17,695 bases of DNA from JAITWT01 sp964439605 (GTDB lineage: Bacteria; Pseudomonadota; Gammaproteobacteria; Burkholderiales; Burkholderiaceae_C): positions 1 through 17,695 of the forward strand of contig CAYTPC010000058.1 in the NCBI GenBank assembly GCA_964439605.1, written 5' to 3'. Of this stretch, positions 1 to 6,940 are shown in pieces; the first letter of the stretch is position 1, and every line of letters starts with the position of its first letter. A model generated the notes under the pieces. That model ran no database searches. It was not told the origin of the DNA and saw nothing but the letters and a program-made list of their open reading frames with translations. Made by a program: the position numbers and the translations under genes.

Positions 1-168
1 ACGCCGCTGGGCATCGGTCTGGTGCACACGCAGGACGTGGGCCTTGCCGCCGACCTGATCGAGCAAGGGATCTGGCAGGTACAGCCCGTGCGCGCGCAAG
101 AGCTGCCGCTGCGCTTCGGCTTCGTGGCGCGGCCGTCGGAATATAGGGCGGTTTCGGTTCAGTCATGA
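1..168 (+). CDS. 3' end of an unidentified gene, possibly a LysR-type regulator
   Basis: The first reading frame is open from the window edge to a TGA at 166-168, giving 55 C-terminal residues. They begin TPLGIGLVHTQD and include AADLIEQGIWQ and LPLRFGFVARP. The pattern of a glycine-rich turn, then a helix ending before a tryptophan, then a proline-rich strand is reminiscent of the C-terminal lobe of LysR effector-binding domains. The match is weak and the fragment is too short to assign. GC-rich third codon positions support coding. The gene is followed by a repeat region rather than another gene. Confidence 0.5.
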   Translation, partial: TPLGIGLVHTQDVGLAADLIEQGIWQVQPVRAQELPLRFGFVARPSEYRAVSVQS

Positions 169-180
169 ACAGTCAGTGTG

Positions 181-284
181 ATGACGTCATTGCGCGCTCC
201 GTCGCGGAATCCATGCGGCGTCTGGATTGCAGCGTCCTGCGACTTCGCGCAGGATGACACGCTTCACTCCGCGCAGAATGACGA
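181..284. repeat. Decayed dispersed hairpin repeat between the upstream gene and ftsY
   Basis: This intergenic stretch is built from nested inverted repeats. ATGACGTCAT (181-190) is a perfect 10-bp palindrome. GTCATTGCGCG (186-196) pairs imperfectly with CGCGCAGGATGAC (245-257). AATCCA (208-213) pairs with TGGATT (223-228). TCCTGCG (235-241) and CGCAGGA (248-254) form a 7-bp stem around the loop ACTTCG. A further GCGCAGAATGACG copy follows near 271-283. The layout resembles the intergenic 'GTCATTGCG...AATCCA' palindromic elements scattered through many beta- and gammaproteobacterial genomes. It may also help terminate ftsY, which reads towards it. Confidence 0.6.
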
Positions 285-323
285 TGGAGCGAGTGATACG
301 TAAATACCTGAACGAAAAATGCC

Positions 324-1361
324 CTATCCCAGCAGCGCCTGGGCGAATTCGCGTGCGTCAAAAGTCTGGAGATCTTCGAGCTTCTCGCCTATGCCGATGA
401 AGTAGACCGGTATCGGCCGCTCGCGCGCGATCGCGCACAGCACGCCGCCCTTGGCGGTGCCGTCCAGCTTGGTGACGACCAGGCCCGTCAGGCCCAGCGC
501 CTCGTCGAAGGCGCAGACCTGTGCGAGTGCGTTCTGGCCGGTGTTGCCGTCGATCACGAGCAAGACTTCGTGCGGAGCGCCCGCTTCGGCCTTGGTGACG
601 ACGCGCTTGATCTTTTTGAGCTCGTCCATCAAGTGCAATTGCGTCGGCAGGCGGCCTGCCGTGTCCACGAGCACCACGTCCTTGCCGCGCGCGCGCCCAG
701 CGTTGACGGCGTCGAAACTCACGGCCGAGGGGTCGCCTCCTTCCTGGCTGACGATCTCGACCGTGTTGCGGTCGGCCCAGACGCCGAGCTGCTCGCGCGC
801 CGCGGCGCGAAAGGTATCGGCCGCCGCGAGCAACACTGAATAGCCTTCGCGCGAGAGATGCCAGGTGAGTTTTCCGATCGAGGTGGTCTTGCCCGCGCCA
901 TTGACGCCCGCGACCATCATTACGGTGGGCGTGTGCTGGCCGATCACCAGCGGCTTCTGCAGCGGGCGCAGCAGGTCGGTGACCGCATCGGCCAACAGGC
1001 CCCTGACCTGCTGCGCGTCGGTTGCCATCGCGGCCTTGACGCGCCGGCGCAGGTCGTCGAGCAGATATTCGGTGGCTTTGACGCCGGTGTCGGCCATCAG
1101 CAGCGCGGCCTCGAGCTCTTCGTACAGATCGTCGTCGATCTTGGCGTTCACGAAGACGGCGGTGATGCTGTTGCCGGTCTTGCGCAGGCCGGTGCGCAGG
1201 CGCGCCATCCAGCTCTGGCGCTCGGGGGGCGCGGCATCGGCGGCGGGCGTGGGGGCAGGCACGGGCACGGGCACGGGCACGGGCGCAGCTTGCTGCGCGG
1301 CCTGCGTGGGCGCATCGGCCGCGGGGGCAATGGGAGTTTTCTTTTTGAAAAAGCTGAACAT
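324..1361 (-). CDS. ftsY: Signal recognition particle receptor FtsY
   Basis: FtsY is the SRP-type GTPase that docks SRP-bound ribosomes at the inner membrane for co-translational insertion. The 345-residue product has a short Ala/Pro-rich A region (1-50) containing a PVPVPVPVP ladder, the N domain (about 55-135) and the G domain. The G-domain motifs are GVNGAGKTT (152-160), DTFRAAA (182-188), DTAGR (233-237), TKLDGTAKGG (297-306) and a closing GIGE. ATG at 1361 is chosen because the MFSFFKKK start is typical. The frame stays open well upstream on this strand, but that extension is antisense to the divergent M16 gene. The A region is unusually short and not markedly acidic, which is common in betaproteobacteria. 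The start codon is 27 bp from that of the M16 peptidase. Confidence 0.97.
   Translation of the reverse strand: MFSFFKKKTPIAPAADAPTQAAQQAAPVPVPVPVPAPTPAADAAPPERQSWMARLRTGLRKTGNSITAVFVNAKIDDDLYEELEAALLMADTGVKATEYLLDDLRRRVKAAMATDAQQVRGLLADAVTDLLRPLQKPLVIGQHTPTVMMVAGVNGAGKTTSIGKLTWHLSREGYSVLLAAADTFRAAAREQLGVWADRNTVEIVSQEGGDPSAVSFDAVNAGRARGKDVVLVDTAGRLPTQLHLMDELKKIKRVVTKAEAGAPHEVLLVIDGNTGQNALAQVCAFDEALGLTGLVVTKLDGTAKGGVLCAIARERPIPVYFIGIGEKLEDLQTFDAREFAQALLG
1261..1284. repeat. ACGGGC hexanucleotide repeat inside ftsY
   Basis: Four perfect copies of ACGGGC sit in tandem, preceded by degenerate GGGCAGGC units. On the ftsY strand they encode alternating Pro-Val in the A-region linker. Because the unit is six bases, changes in copy number would lengthen or shorten the linker without shifting the frame. 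Confidence 0.85.
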
Positions 1362-1372
1362 CTGGGCGTTTC

Positions 1373-1378
1373 TACAAT
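1373..1378 (+). promoter_or_regulatory. Possible -10 box very close to the first M16 start
   Basis: TACAAT lies 10 bases before the ATG at 1389 and matches the sigma-70 -10 hexamer in 5 of 6 positions. No good -35 at 16-18 bases is visible (TTGAAA at 1345-1350 is 22 bases away). No Shine-Dalgarno sequence precedes the ATG. If the box is real, the transcript would start at about 1385 and have almost no leader. Confidence 0.35.
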
Positions 1379-1388
1379 TGCTCATTTT

Positions 1389-2879
1389 ATGAAACACCCC
1401 ATCCCATACAGACCCACGCGGGCCGTATCGGTCGCGCTGGCAGCGTGCGCGGCGCTGTTTACCGCGGCTGCAAAGCCCAGCCTGGCCCAGACGGCGCCAG
1501 CTCCTGCCGCCCCTATCCCGCCTGCCGCTCATATCGCGCCGGCCAACCCGCAGGCCAACCGTGCCGAGCAATTCACACTCGCCAATGGCATGACGCTGAT
1601 CGTGCAGCCCGACCGGCGCTCGCCCACCGCAGTGCAGATGGTCTGGGTGCGCGCCGGCTCCACCGACGAGGTGGACGGCACTTCGGGCGTCGCGCATGTA
1701 CTCGAACACATGATGTTCAAGGGCACCGCGCGCGTTCCGGCTGGTGAGTTTTCGCGCCGCGTGGCCGCACTCGGCGGGCAGGAAAACGCCTTCACCACGC
1801 GCGACTACACCGGCTACTTCCAGCAGATTCCGGCCAGCAAGCTCGAAGCCGTGATGGCGCTCGAATCCGACCGTTTCGCTCATAACCAGTGGCCCGACGA
1901 GGAGTTCAAGCGCGAGATCGAGGTGGTCAAGGAAGAGCGCCGCATGCGCACCGAAGACCAGCCGCGTGCACTGTTGGCCGAACAGCAGGACGCGGTGACT
2001 TTGATCGCCTCCCCATATCGCCGCCCGGTGATCGGGTGGATGAGCGACCTGGAATCGATGACGCCCGATGACGTGCGCGACTTTTACCGCCGCTGGTACG
2101 TACCGGCCAACGCGGCGCTGGTGGTGGCCGGCGACGTGGACGTGCAGCGCGTGCGCGCATTGGCCGAGAAATATTACGGCCGCATTCCCGCGCGGGCGGT
2201 GCCGGTGCGCAAGCCCCGCACCGAGCCGCGGCAGCGCGGCATCCGCCACGTCGAATTCAAGGCGCCGGCCGAACAGGCCTACGTCTCGCTCGCATTTCGC
2301 GCCCCGCAGATTCACAGCGTCGACGAAGACAGCGATGCCTGGGCGCTGATGGTGTTGTCGGCGGTGCTCGACGGCTACGACGGCGCGCGTCTTGCGCGCG
2401 CGCTCACCCAGGGGCCCGATCGCGTTGCCGATTCGGTCAGCGCTGATTTCGGCCTCGTCAGCAGGGGGCCGCAACTCTTCGGCCTGGACGGCGTACCCGC
2501 CGCCGGCAAAACTCCCGAGGCCGTGCAAGCGGCGCTGCGCGCGGAAGTGGCGCGTATCGCGCGCGAAGGCGTTTCCGAAGCCGAACTGGCGCGCGTCAAA
2601 ACGCAGTGGGTTGCCAGCGAAACCTACAAGCGCGACTCGGTGATGGCGCAGGCGCGGGAACTCGGCGCCAACTGGGTGCAGGGGCTGCCGCTGGATGCAA
2701 GCACACGCATGATCGCGCGGCTGCAGGCGGTGACGCCGGCCCAGGTGCAGGAGGTGGCCGCGCGCTATTTCGGCGATGATCAGCTCACCGTCGCAACGCT
2801 GCGGCCCCAGCCCTTGTCCAAGGACGCGAAACCGCGCCCGCCGGCCCCCGGGGGCGTCAATGGGGGTGCGTTGCGCTGA
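1389..2879 (+). CDS. Secreted M16 zinc metallopeptidase, active subunit
   Basis: This is an M16 (pitrilysin / processing peptidase-like) peptidase, expected to clip peptides or small proteins in the periplasm. The 496-residue product starts with a signal peptide (about 1-33, ending SLAQ) and a Pro/Ala-rich linker. It then has the N-terminal M16 domain with the inverted zinc motif HVLEH (103-107) and the third ligand Glu183 in EVVKEERR. The middle and C-terminal halves form the second M16 domain. ATG at 1389 is preferred because it opens directly on the signal peptide; upstream codons in frame are antisense to ftsY. The next gene is a second M16 protein without the zinc motif, so the pair probably works as a heterodimer. 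Confidence 0.93.
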   Translation: MKHPIPYRPTRAVSVALAACAALFTAAAKPSLAQTAPAPAAPIPPAAHIAPANPQANRAEQFTLANGMTLIVQPDRRSPTAVQMVWVRAGSTDEVDGTSGVAHVLEHMMFKGTARVPAGEFSRRVAALGGQENAFTTRDYTGYFQQIPASKLEAVMALESDRFAHNQWPDEEFKREIEVVKEERRMRTEDQPRALLAEQQDAVTLIASPYRRPVIGWMSDLESMTPDDVRDFYRRWYVPANAALVVAGDVDVQRVRALAEKYYGRIPARAVPVRKPRTEPRQRGIRHVEFKAPAEQAYVSLAFRAPQIHSVDEDSDAWALMVLSAVLDGYDGARLARALTQGPDRVADSVSADFGLVSRGPQLFGLDGVPAAGKTPEAVQAALRAEVARIAREGVSEAELARVKTQWVASETYKRDSVMAQARELGANWVQGLPLDASTRMIARLQAVTPAQVQEVAARYFGDDQLTVATLRPQPLSKDAKPRPPAPGGVNGGALR

Positions 2880-3031
2880 AATCCCTGGCGGACCCTGGCG
2901 GGCCGGAGTCATGCGGCAGTGCGGCGCGCCCGCCGGTCTTGCGTGAAAAGGTGGCCGTGTACCCCAGCATCGTGCGCCCCAGCGCGGCCCCGGATAGATC
3001 CTGATTATTTTTCCTGGAACAACAAGACTGT

Positions 3032-4378
3032 ATGAATCCATCGAAATTCGTGGCCCGCGCCATCTGCACTTGCGCGGCCCTCCTGGGCCTGAACGCACAG
3101 GCCGCGCTGCCCATCGAGCACTGGACTCAGCCCAGCGGCGCCAAGGTCTATCTCGTACACACCGACGCGCTGCCGATCGTCGACGTGCAGATCGACTTCG
3201 ATGCCGGCAGCCGGCGCGATCCGGCGCCACAAGCCGGGTTGGCCGGCGCCACCGCCAACATGGTTGACAAAGGCGTGCGCGCGGCCGACGGCGATCCGGC
3301 GCTCGACGAAAACGCGCTCGGTGAAGCCTGGGCCGACTTGGGCGCGCGCCTGAACGCCCATGCCGGCACCGAGCGCATGAGCTTCACACTGCGCACACTC
3401 GCGCAGCCCGATCTGCTGGACAAGGCGGTCGCCCTGGCCGCGCGCGAAATCGGCGAGCCCGCCTTCCCGGCCGACGTGTGGAAGCGCGAGCGCGAGCGCC
3501 TGAGCGCGGCCATCAAGGAAGCCAATACCAAGCCCGGAACCGTTGCCGGCCGCGCCTTCGCGAAGGCTGTGTACGGCGCCCACCCCTATGGCCAGGAGCC
3601 CACCGAAGACACGCTCGCGCGCATCGAGGTGGACGACATGCGCCAGCTGTACGCGCGCCTGATCGCGCCATGCCGCGCCAAGATCAGCATCGTTGGCGCC
3701 GCCACGCGCACGCAGGCCGATGGCATCGCGGCGCGTCTGCTCGCGCGCCTGCCCGCCGCCCAAGGCTGCGCCGCGCTGCCGGAAGTGCCGCGCATCGCAG
3801 CGCTGGCCGCAGTCCAGGAGGAGCGCATCCCTTTCGAATCAGCGCAGGCGCACGTGCTCATCGGCCAGCCCGGTTACCCGCGCAAGGACCCGGACCACTT
3901 CGCGCTCCTGCTGGGCAACTACGTGCTCGGCGGCGGCGGCTTCGTCTCGCGGCTGACCGACCAGGTTCGCGAAAAACGCGGCCTGGCCTACAGCGTGTAC
4001 AGCGGCTTCGCGCCGGGGCTCGACGCCGGCGCCTTTCGCATGGCCTTCGAAACCCGGCCCGGCCAAGTGAACGAAGCGGTTCAGGTGGCGCGCGAGGTGC
4101 TGCGCAAGTTCGTCGCCGACGGCCCGACCGAGGCCGAGCTGCAGGCAGCCAAAGACAACCTGATCGGCGGCTTTCCGTTGCTGCTCGACAGCAATCGCAA
4201 GCTCCTGGGCAACGTTGCCAACATCGCCTGGAACGACTTGCCGATTGACTACCTCGACACCTGGACCGCGCGCATGAACGCGGTCACCGTGGCGCAGGTG
4301 AAGGCCGCGTTCCAGCGCAAGCTCCAGCCCGAGCGGATGGTGACGGTCATTGTCGGCCCCAAGGACGCGGCGAAATGA
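3032..4378 (+). CDS. Secreted M16 peptidase-like protein lacking the zinc motif
   Basis: The 448-residue product has a signal peptide (about 1-25, ending NAQAA) followed by two M16 domains. Where the partner gene has HVLEH, this protein reads GATAN (72-76), so all three motif residues are lost and it should not hydrolyse peptides itself. It keeps the glycine-rich stretch VLGGGG and the region REKRGLAYSVYSGF, which in M16 families helps bind substrate in the non-catalytic subunit. It follows the active M16 gene by 152 bp on the same strand, the arrangement known for bacterial relatives of mitochondrial processing peptidase alpha/beta pairs. ATG at 3032 has only a weak ribosome-binding site. 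Confidence 0.92.
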   Translation: MNPSKFVARAICTCAALLGLNAQAALPIEHWTQPSGAKVYLVHTDALPIVDVQIDFDAGSRRDPAPQAGLAGATANMVDKGVRAADGDPALDENALGEAWADLGARLNAHAGTERMSFTLRTLAQPDLLDKAVALAAREIGEPAFPADVWKRERERLSAAIKEANTKPGTVAGRAFAKAVYGAHPYGQEPTEDTLARIEVDDMRQLYARLIAPCRAKISIVGAATRTQADGIAARLLARLPAAQGCAALPEVPRIAALAAVQEERIPFESAQAHVLIGQPGYPRKDPDHFALLLGNYVLGGGGFVSRLTDQVREKRGLAYSVYSGFAPGLDAGAFRMAFETRPGQVNEAVQVAREVLRKFVADGPTEAELQAAKDNLIGGFPLLLDSNRKLLGNVANIAWNDLPIDYLDTWTARMNAVTVAQVKAAFQRKLQPERMVTVIVGPKDAAK

Positions 4379-4415
4379 GCGCCGAGGCTGGCGAGGCTGG
4401 GCATGAGGACCAGGC

Positions 4416-5006
4416 ATGATCAAAGCGCGGGCTCAAGCGCATGAGGTGCGCCTGATCGGCGGCATCTGGAAGCGCACTCGCTTGCCGGTGATGGACCGGC
4501 CCGGTCTGCGGCCCACACCCGACCGCGTGCGTGAAACGCTGTTCAACTGGCTGGCGAGCCTGGCTGGCGCGGGTGGCGGCGAACTGCCCGGATGGCATTG
4601 CGCCGATCTGTTCGCGGGAACCGGCGCGCTCGGCTTCGAGGCGGCTTCGCGTGGCGCGGCTTCTGTATGGCTGTGCGAGCAGGACCCGGCGCTGGTGGCG
4701 CAACTCAAGGTCTTGCGAAATCGGCTGCAGGCCGAAACCGCGCGCATCGAGCGCGGCAACGGCGTCGCGCTGCTGGAATCCGCTGCGCCGGGCAGTCTCG
4801 ATGCGGTGTTCATCGATCCGCCTTTTGACCAGCCGGCCCTTTACACCGCAGCGCTGCGGGCCGCGCTGCGTGCGCTGCGCCGCGGCGGCGTCGCCTACGT
4901 GGAATCACCCCAGCCCTGGAGCGCGGAGCAGGCCGCCGCGCTCGGATTCACTCTCTATCGCCAGTTGAAGGCCGGCGCGGTTTACGCCCACCTGCTGCGT
5001 ACATAA
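4416..5006 (+). CDS. rsmD: 16S rRNA (guanine-N2)-methyltransferase RsmD
   Basis: RsmD uses S-adenosylmethionine to methylate G966 of 16S rRNA in the assembled small subunit. The 196-residue product shows the family N-terminus RLIGGIWKR, the segment RPTPDRVRETLFNWL (32-46), the SAM-binding motif LFAGTGALGFEAASRGA (65-81) and the catalytic DPPF (134-137). ATG at 4416 has a GAGGA ribosome-binding site a few bases upstream and lies 37 bp after the M16 gene, so it may be co-transcribed. Length is normal for the family. It is followed by coaD, a pairing that is widespread in proteobacteria. Confidence 0.96.
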   Translation: MIKARAQAHEVRLIGGIWKRTRLPVMDRPGLRPTPDRVRETLFNWLASLAGAGGGELPGWHCADLFAGTGALGFEAASRGAASVWLCEQDPALVAQLKVLRNRLQAETARIERGNGVALLESAAPGSLDAVFIDPPFDQPALYTAALRAALRALRRGGVAYVESPQPWSAEQAAALGFTLYRQLKAGAVYAHLLRT

Positions 5007-5007
5007 T
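4981..5007 (+). promoter_or_regulatory. Weak candidate promoter for coaD
   Basis: TTTACG (4981-4986) and CATAAT (5002-5007) resemble -35 and -10 boxes but are separated by only 15 bases, shorter than ideal. They overlap the end of rsmD and lie 77 bp or more upstream of the coaD start. Read-through from rsmD is an equally good explanation. Confidence 0.2.
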
Positions 5008-5083
5008 CGGCACGGATCCGGCTTCAGAGCCCGTGACGAACACCCTCAACCAACACCCATAACGAATCCCGAGGAGCTCAGAC

Positions 5084-5587
5084 ATGCCCCAAGACTTGAC
5101 CGCGGTGTACCCCGGAACCTTCGATCCCATCACGCTTGGCCACGAGGACATGGTGCGGCGCGCGGCGCAACTGTTCCCGCGCGTGATCGTCGCGGTGGCG
5201 GCGGGCCATCACAAGAAGACGCTGTTCAGCCTGCCAGAGCGCATTGAAATGGCGCAAGAGGCTGTCCGGCCTTACGGCGGCCGCGTCACGGTCGAGAGCT
5301 TTTCGGGGCTGATGCGCGATTTCGCCCTCTCGCACGGCTGCAAGGCCATGGTGCGCGGCCTGCGTGCCGTGGTCGATTTCGACTACGAGTTTCAACTCGC
5401 CGGCATGAACCGCGCGCTGATGCCCGATGTCGAGACGGTGTTTCTGACTCCGAGTGACAAGTACCAGTTCATCTCGAGCACCTTCATCCGCGAGATCGCG
5501 ATGTTCGGCGGCGCTGAAATCGGGCAGTTCGTCTCGCCGTACGTGCAGGAACGGCTCCTGGCCAGGGTGCGTACGCCACAGCCCTGA
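5084..5587 (+). CDS. coaD: Phosphopantetheine adenylyltransferase CoaD
   Basis: CoaD transfers AMP from ATP to 4'-phosphopantetheine to make dephospho-CoA, the penultimate step of coenzyme A synthesis. The 167-residue length is typical. The nucleotidyltransferase signature GTFDPITLGH (11-20) is followed by the substrate-binding segment RGLRAVVDFDYEF (91-103) with QLAGMNR, and then SSTFIRE (131-137), the counterpart of the usual ISSSxVRE. ATG at 5084 has a strong GAGGAG ribosome-binding site. The gene lies 77 bp after rsmD. A hairpin follows the stop codon directly. Confidence 0.97.
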   Translation: MPQDLTAVYPGTFDPITLGHEDMVRRAAQLFPRVIVAVAAGHHKKTLFSLPERIEMAQEAVRPYGGRVTVESFSGLMRDFALSHGCKAMVRGLRAVVDFDYEFQLAGMNRALMPDVETVFLTPSDKYQFISSTFIREIAMFGGAEIGQFVSPYVQERLLARVRTPQP

Positions 5588-5619
5588 CCGCAGGCCGAGA
5601 GCCTGTTTTGAGCCTGCGG
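5588..5619 (+). terminator. Stem-loop immediately after coaD
   Basis: CCGCAGGC (5588-5595) and GCCTGCGG (5612-5619) form a perfect 8-bp stem with a 16-base loop starting at the base after the coaD stop codon. No U-tract follows, so it is not a classic intrinsic terminator. It may stabilise the 3' end or work with Rho. The loop carries the AGAGCCTG motif that recurs after other genes here. Confidence 0.45.
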
Positions 5620-5771
5620 CATAACACAAAATGTCGCACATTGTTACCAAGAAACATTCATCTTTCGATTGGTGGCTATCTTTTACAATCGATAGCGTCT
5701 TCCAAGCTCTTGTTGTCTTGTTTCAGGAGCTATGCGAGCTACCATAAGCACCATTGTGTGTAGGTGTGCGC
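5620..5771 (+). other. Leader region of the bactofilin operon
   Basis: Between the coaD hairpin and the M23 gene (5620-5926) is an AT-richer stretch with no recognised gene. Its first half holds a probable promoter region with two interleaved inverted repeats at 5666-5696. Its second half holds only the candidate 52-codon ORF listed separately. No riboswitch fold or tRNA-like structure was recognised. Confidence 0.5.
5666..5696 (+). promoter_or_regulatory. Possible -10 box inside two interleaved inverted repeats (candidate operator)
   Basis: TACAAT (5684-5689) resembles a sigma-70 -10 box; no clear -35 is seen. It lies within the loop of GCTATC (5675-5680) / GATAGC (5691-5696) and overlaps the right arm of CGATTG (5666-5671) / CAATCG (5686-5691). 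Both repeats are perfect over 6 bp. A repressor binding here could block the promoter of the downstream M23-bactofilin genes. Confidence 0.35.
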
Positions 5772-5930
5772 TTGCTCGGAAAGAAAACCAATACAGATGA
5801 TGATCCTGAGTCTGCACCAGGATTGCGTGCACTCAGTGAGCTTCGTACTTGGGTCCGCCCCAAGCGGAAGCAAGCGCTCCCTGCAAGATGTGGGCAGCAC
5901 TCTTTTTGTGAGAAGGGAAAAATCCTGTGA
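5772..5930 (+). CDS. Candidate 52-codon ORF coupled to the M23 gene
   Basis: A frame open from TTG at 5772 (with AGGTG about 6 bases upstream) to TGA at 5928-5930 encodes 52 residues starting LLGKKTNTDDDPES and ending CEKGKIL. It is hydrophilic and rich in lysine and arginine, with one Cys at 40 and one at 46. Its stop codon overlaps the GTG start of the M23 gene in a GTGA tetranucleotide, typical of translational coupling. Upstream in-frame GTG (5766) and TTG (5754) are alternative starts. I recognise no family. Codon use is less GC-rich than in the neighbours, and the frame could be chance. Confidence 0.25.
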   Translation: MLGKKTNTDDDPESAPGLRALSELRTWVRPKRKQALPARCGQHSFCEKGKIL

Positions 5931-6940
5931 AGATACATCCGCCTCCGAGCCAATCGATGACGCGCGGCGGTTTGCGGCTCGTCAGTGCGAGTCAGTTTCG
6001 CCGTCTGCTCGGGGGGGCATTCGCTGCGATGGGATTGCTCACGATCCTGGCGTTCGGGGCTGGCGTCCTGGCGGCGGATTATCTGCGTGATCTACGTTTG
6101 TCCGCAGGAGGTGAAAGCGCGGACCGGGGCGCGGATCTGAGCGAGAAAGAAAAAGCCGTCGCGATGAAGCATCTCGGTGAGCTGTCCGGCCGTCTGCTGC
6201 GGCTGGAAAGCGATGCCGCCTATCTGGTCAAGAAAGTCAGTCATTACGAGCAGATCACGCGGCAGCTCAAGGACATCAGTCCGGGCCGGGTGTTCAACAA
6301 ACAGAAGCCGGAGCGAACCGACGGCGCGGCGGCGGCGCGCGAAGGCCAGGGCCAGGGCGGTGCGTTGATGGCGCCGCGAGGCTGTGATGCCGTGCCGCGC
6401 GACCTTGACCTGAACCGCATCGCAGCCGTCGAGACCTCCATTGATTGCTTCCAGGCCTTGTTCAAAGAGATGGACCGCGAAGTGGCTCTGCGCGGCGCCA
6501 GCTTGATGACGATCCCGTCATTGCAGCCGGTGCAGAGCGCCCATGTCGGTTCGGGCTTTGGCAACCGGATTGACCCATTTCATGGGGGGCTTGCTTTCCA
6601 CTCCGGGCTGGATTTTCCTTCTCCCACGGGCACCATGATTTATGCGGCCGCTGGCGGCCGCGTGTTATCGGCCGGCTGGCACGGGCCGTACGGCAACATG
6701 GTCGAAATCGACCACGGCAACGGTCTGGTCACGCGCTATGCGCATGCATCCAAAATTGCCGTGAAACCCGGCGATGTCGTGATGCCGGGACAAGCAGTCG
6801 CCCAGATTGGATCGACGGGCCGCTCCACGGGGCCGCATTTGCATTTTGAAGTGCTGTACCGCGGAGCATTTCTTGATCCGAAATTCTTCATGGCAATGGA
6901 CAGCATGAAGTTGGCAATCGATGATCAGGCGCAAGATTAA
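5927..6940 (+). CDS. Membrane-anchored M23 (LytM-type) peptidoglycan endopeptidase
   Basis: M23 enzymes are zinc endopeptidases that cut peptide cross-links in peptidoglycan. The 337-residue product has a short cytoplasmic N-terminus, one transmembrane segment (about 30-50), a predicted coiled-coil stalk (about 70-118), a Gly/Gln-rich linker near 133-146, and the C-terminal LytM domain from about 200. The zinc ligands look complete: His225 and Asp229 in HSGLD, and His306 in HLHFEV. His273 and His304 are the likely catalytic histidines. The GTG at 5927 is preferred because AGAAGGGA precedes it at good spacing; the in-frame ATG at 5957 has no ribosome-binding site. It overlaps the next gene by 20 bp and is two genes upstream of a bactofilin, suggesting a shape-determining hydrolase. 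Confidence 0.92.
   Translation: MKIHPPPSQSMTRGGLRLVSASQFRRLLGGAFAAMGLLTILAFGAGVLAADYLRDLRLSAGGESADRGADLSEKEKAVAMKHLGELSGRLLRLESDAAYLVKKVSHYEQITRQLKDISPGRVFNKQKPERTDGAAAAREGQGQGGALMAPRGCDAVPRDLDLNRIAAVETSIDCFQALFKEMDREVALRGASLMTIPSLQPVQSAHVGSGFGNRIDPFHGGLAFHSGLDFPSPTGTMIYAAAGGRVLSAGWHGPYGNMVEIDHGNGLVTRYAHASKIAVKPGDVVMPGQAVAQIGSTGRSTGPHLHFEVLYRGAFLDPKFFMAMDSMKLAIDDQAQD

Noticed and set aside
181..190. ATGACGTCAT as a cAMP-response or regulator site
   Set aside because: This CRE-like motif is eukaryotic. Here it is part of the larger dispersed repeat, downstream of both neighbouring genes.
1362..3230. A long open frame on the minus strand continuous with ftsY, implying a 968-residue protein
   Set aside because: It is antisense to the first M16 gene, which has a signal peptide and intact motifs. 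The FtsY part begins cleanly at 1361 with a typical N-terminus, and the upstream part resembles no protein.
5620..5926. A riboswitch or small RNA in the leader of the M23 gene
   Set aside because: I could find no conserved riboswitch core or strong terminator-antiterminator pair. The symmetric sequences are short and fit a protein-binding site better.
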